NCBI GenBank assembly: GCA_945877995.1
Contig: CAMDXD010000145.1
Span: forward strand, 1 to 9,151
Reading direction: 5' to 3'
From: Bordetella parapertussis
GTDB taxonomy: Bacteria > Pseudomonadota > Gammaproteobacteria > Burkholderiales > CAIKXV01
Length of the DNA: 9,151 nucleotides
Numbering within the stretch: the stretch's first letter is position 1; the number at the start of each line of letters is the position of its first letter. Below are positions 7,159-9,151 of the stretch, piece by piece. A program made the position numbers and the translations under genes. The notes below the pieces were generated by a model, which saw only the letters and a list, made by a program, of their open reading frames with translations, was not told the DNA's origin and did not search any database.

Positions 7159-7665
7159 ATGGCCCTGCTCCCGATCCTCCAGTTCCCCGATCCCCGGCTC
7201 CAGAAAGTAGCTGCTCCGATCGAGCGCATCGACGATGTGGTGCGTCGGCTTGCCGCCGACATGGCCGAGACCATGTATGCGGCACCGGGCATCGGGCTGG
7301 CTGCGACGCAGGTCGACGTACACCGGCGCCTGATCGTGATCGACATCTCCGAGGCACACGACCACCTGGTCACGCTGATCAATCCGCGCATCCTGAGGCA
7401 GTCCGCAGACACCCAGGAGTGCGAGGAAGGCTGTCTGTCCGTACCTGGCATCTACGATGAAGTCGAGCGGCCAGCCGAAGTCGAGATCGAAGCGCTCGGC
7501 CTCGACGGACAGTCGTTCCGTCTCAAGGCCAAAGGGCTGCTGGCGGTCTGCGTCCAGCACGAGATGGATCACCTGGAAGGGATCGTTTTCGTCGATCATC
7601 TGTCCCGGTTGAAGCGTAACCGTATCGTGAGCAAGCTGCGCAAGCAGCAGCACAAGGTTCTCTAG
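7159..7665 (+). CDS. def: peptide deformylase
   Basis: Def removes the formyl group from the N-terminal methionine of new proteins as they leave the ribosome, a metal-dependent reaction in the cytoplasm. The 168 residues match the usual length. All three family motifs are intact: GIGLAATQ (44-51), EGCLSVP (90-96, with metal ligand Cys92) and QHEMDHLEG (133-141, with ligands His134 and His138 and catalytic Glu135). The start ATG fits the family (MALLPILQFPDPRL). The ribosome site is poor: AGCAAGCAATT precedes the ATG. It is the first gene of the rightward block, ahead of fmt, whose product adds the same formyl group; this pairing is widespread in bacteria. There are no odd features in the protein and certainty is very high. 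Confidence 0.98.
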   Translation: MALLPILQFPDPRLQKVAAPIERIDDVVRRLAADMAETMYAAPGIGLAATQVDVHRRLIVIDISEAHDHLVTLINPRILRQSADTQECEEGCLSVPGIYDEVERPAEVEIEALGLDGQSFRLKAKGLLAVCVQHEMDHLEGIVFVDHLSRLKRNRIVSKLRKQQHKVL

Positions 7666-7740
7666 TCCCGCTCGGTAGCGGCGCAATCCGGCCTGTGCTT
7701 GATTGGGCGGCTGCGGAAAGTCCCACCCGGCCCTGATCCG
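7666..7740. other. def-fmt spacer with small hairpin
   Basis: This 75-bp gap starts with a perfect 5-bp hairpin (CCGCT-CGGT-AGCGG, 7668-7681) two bases past the def stop. No T-run follows, so read-through into fmt is expected. No promoter is evident, and no good ribosome site precedes the fmt ATG. Confidence 0.45.
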
Positions 7741-8736
7741 ATGCGACTGTTGTTTGCAGGTACCCCACCCTTTGCGGCCGCCGCACTGGCCGCGCTGGCC
7801 GATGCCGGCCATGAGATCGCCTGCGTGCTTACCCAGCCCGACCGGCCGTCCGGCCGCGGCATGAAGCTCACGGCCAGCGCGGTCAAGGCCCTCGCGCTGC
7901 AACGCGGCCTGCCGGTGGCGCAGCCGGCGACCCTGCGCGATGTGGCCGTGCAGGCCGAGCTCGCCCGCTTCGTGCCGGACGCCATGGTCGTTGTCGCGTA
8001 CGGCCTGCTGCTGCCGCCGGCCGTGCTGGCTATCCCGCGCCTCGGTTGCCTGAACATCCATGCATCGCTGCTGCCGCGCTGGCGCGGCGCTGCGCCAGTG
8101 CAGCGCGCCCTGCTGGGTGGTGATGCAGAAACGGGGATCAGCATCATGCAGATGGACGCCGGCCTCGACACCGGCCCGGTCTGGTCGCGCCAGGTGCTGC
8201 CGATTGGTAGCCGCGAGACGGCGGGCCTGCTGCTCGAGCGGCTGACCGCCCTCGGCGCGGCGATGATCGTCGAGATGCTCGGTGCCGCCGGCGGGTCCGC
8301 TGTCCCGGAGCCGCAGTCCGGCGACGGCGTTATCTATGCACACAAGATCGAAAAGCGCGATGCGGCGATCGACTTCTCACAGCCGGCGCTGTCGATCGAC
8401 CGCCTGGTGCGGGCGTTCGACCCGGTGCCTGGTGCATTCTGCGAATCGGGCGGCCAGCTGCTGAAGCTCTGGCGGGCTGTTCCGGAGGACCGGATATTCC
8501 AGGAAGGTACGCGGCCGGGCACCGTGCTCGCGGTCGACGCGGAGGGCTTCTCGGTGGCCTGCGGGTCCGGTTGCCTGCGCGTGCTCGACGTGCAGCGCGC
8601 GGGCGGCCGGCGCCAGGCCGCGTCTGCGTATGCGCATGCCGCCGGCCTGGCCGAGGGCAGCCTGCTCGGTGCCGGGTCCGCCGTGCTCTCACCGGTACCC
8701 CCTGCAGCGGCCGCGGCAGCCGCACACACTCGCTGA
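7741..8736 (+). CDS. fmt: methionyl-tRNA formyltransferase
   Basis: Fmt transfers a formyl group from 10-formyl-tetrahydrofolate to methionyl initiator tRNA. The protein has 331 residues, near the usual 310-320. The N-terminal catalytic domain starts with RLLFAGTP and has the tRNA-contacting loop TQPDRPSGRGMK (31-42). The catalytic trio is Asn105 and His107 in LNIHASLLP (104-112) and Asp143 in GLDTG (141-145). The formyltransferase C-terminal domain follows (RAFDPVPGAF onward), ending in a Pro/Ala-rich tail beyond LAEGSLLG. I chose the ATG at 7741; the frame is open back to a TTG at 7699, but those 14 residues do not resemble the family. After the loop it reads ASAVK, where relatives usually have PSPVK, a mild change. 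It sits 75 bp after def and overlaps rsmB by one base, so the three are probably one operon. Confidence 0.97.
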   Translation: MRLLFAGTPPFAAAALAALADAGHEIACVLTQPDRPSGRGMKLTASAVKALALQRGLPVAQPATLRDVAVQAELARFVPDAMVVVAYGLLLPPAVLAIPRLGCLNIHASLLPRWRGAAPVQRALLGGDAETGISIMQMDAGLDTGPVWSRQVLPIGSRETAGLLLERLTALGAAMIVEMLGAAGGSAVPEPQSGDGVIYAHKIEKRDAAIDFSQPALSIDRLVRAFDPVPGAFCESGGQLLKLWRAVPEDRIFQEGTRPGTVLAVDAEGFSVACGSGCLRVLDVQRAGGRRQAASAYAHAAGLAEGSLLGAGSAVLSPVPPAAAAAAAHTR

Positions 8737-9151
8737 TGGAGGCTGTACAGGTCCGTGCCGCACGTACGGTCGCGGCAGTGCTCGCGGGCCGCAGCCTTTC
8801 GAGCGAACTGACGGCGGCGCTCGATCGCCCGCCCGCACGGGCCGGCGGCGACCGTGGCCAGCTGCAGGACCTGTGCTACGGCACGCTGCGCCACCTCGGT
8901 GAATTGCGCGCGGTCGCCTCGGCGCTGGTCGACCGACCGCTCACCGACGCGCTGCTGCAGGCCCTGGTGTGGGTCGCGCTCTATCAGCTGCGCCATACGC
9001 GCGCCGCCGCGTACGCCGTCGTCGACGGCGCGGTGGAAGCCTGCGCCGCGCTCGGCAGCCCGCGCGCGAGGGGGCTGGTCAACGCGGTGTTGCGCAATGC
9101 ACTGCGCCGCAGCGCCGAACTCGACCGGGTTGCGGTGTTCGACGACAGTGC
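8736..9151 (+). CDS. rsmB: 16S rRNA m5C967 methyltransferase RsmB, 5' part (3' end outside window)
   Basis: RsmB (also Sun, Fmu or RrmB) methylates C967 of 16S rRNA using S-adenosylmethionine. Only the first 138 codons are present. They form the NusB-like RNA-binding domain that precedes the methyltransferase domain: LQDLCYGTLRHLGEL (43-57), ALYQLRHTR (81-89) and RGLVNAVLRNALRR (112-125) match the segments that read LQELCFGVLRTL, GLYQLLYTR and KGLINGVLRQF in E. coli. The catalytic cysteines and SAM site lie beyond the window edge. The start ATG shares its A with the fmt stop codon (TGATG), and no ribosome site precedes it, which suggests translational coupling to fmt. Gene order def-fmt-rsmB is the same as in E. 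coli and Pseudomonas and supports the call. Confidence 0.92.
   Translation, partial: MEAVQVRAARTVAAVLAGRSLSSELTAALDRPPARAGGDRGQLQDLCYGTLRHLGELRAVASALVDRPLTDALLQALVWVALYQLRHTRAAAYAVVDGAVEACAALGSPRARGLVNAVLRNALRRSAELDRVAVFDDS

Noticed and set aside
7699..7740. Upstream TTG start for fmt
   Set aside because: The 14 extra residues are unlike the family, no ribosome site precedes the TTG, and the ATG at 7741 gives the expected RLLFAGTP beginning.
7141..8343. 400-codon minus-strand frame opposite def and fmt
   Set aside because: It is a shadow of two conserved genes; its His/Gln/Arg-rich translation looks like complement of coding DNA.
9015..9031. 7-bp inverted repeat CGCCGTC-GTC-GACGGCG in rsmB
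   Set aside because: It is in conserved coding sequence, very GC-rich, and of a size expected by chance.
1..9151. Mobile elements, CRISPR, tRNA or rRNA genes, or an undescribed defence system
   Set aside because: Every long interval is accounted for by a recognised housekeeping gene; no transposase, regularly spaced repeats, cloverleaf-like sequence or unknown gene cluster was seen.

Overview
The window is a stretch of ordinary bacterial chromosome, visibly GC-rich (roughly two thirds G+C by eye). It comes from a proteobacterium, most likely beta or gamma. Three things point there: the extra domain inside GyrB that is typical of Gram-negative gyrases, the gene order tsaP-dprA divergent from def-fmt-rsmB (also found in Pseudomonas and relatives), and a TopB of the proteobacterial type with two C-terminal zinc modules. 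The species cannot be named from the sequence alone.

Layout: the 3' part of gyrB reads rightward off the left edge (1-1320). It meets topB (DNA topoisomerase III, 1333-4119, minus strand) tail to tail, with only 12 bp between the stop codons. After a 179-bp spacer comes dprA (4299-5543, minus), then a 99-bp spacer with a perfect 9-bp hairpin, then a tsaP-like LysM protein gene (5643-6953, minus). A 205-bp divergent intergenic region (6954-7158), whose right end is strikingly AT-rich, separates this leftward block from a rightward block: def (7159-7665), fmt (7741-8736) and the 5' part of rsmB (8736 to the right edge). The fmt stop and rsmB start overlap by one base.

How the genes work together: GyrB and TopB both manage DNA topology. 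DprA protects incoming single-stranded DNA and loads RecA on it during natural transformation. TsaP, in organisms where it has been studied, ties the type IV pilus secretin to peptidoglycan, and type IV pili bring DNA in, so tsaP-dprA may form a small competence-related unit. Def and Fmt are the two enzymes of the N-formyl-methionine cycle, and RsmB methylates 16S rRNA, so the right-hand block serves translation.

No mobile element, CRISPR array, tRNA, rRNA, prophage or clearly novel system was seen. The points worth a second look are small: a probable insertion with a duplicated WGRVGP motif in TsaP, an in-frame 12-bp tandem repeat in the DprA linker, low-complexity extensions at both ends of TopB, the lack of smg between dprA and topB, and structure in the intergenic spacers.
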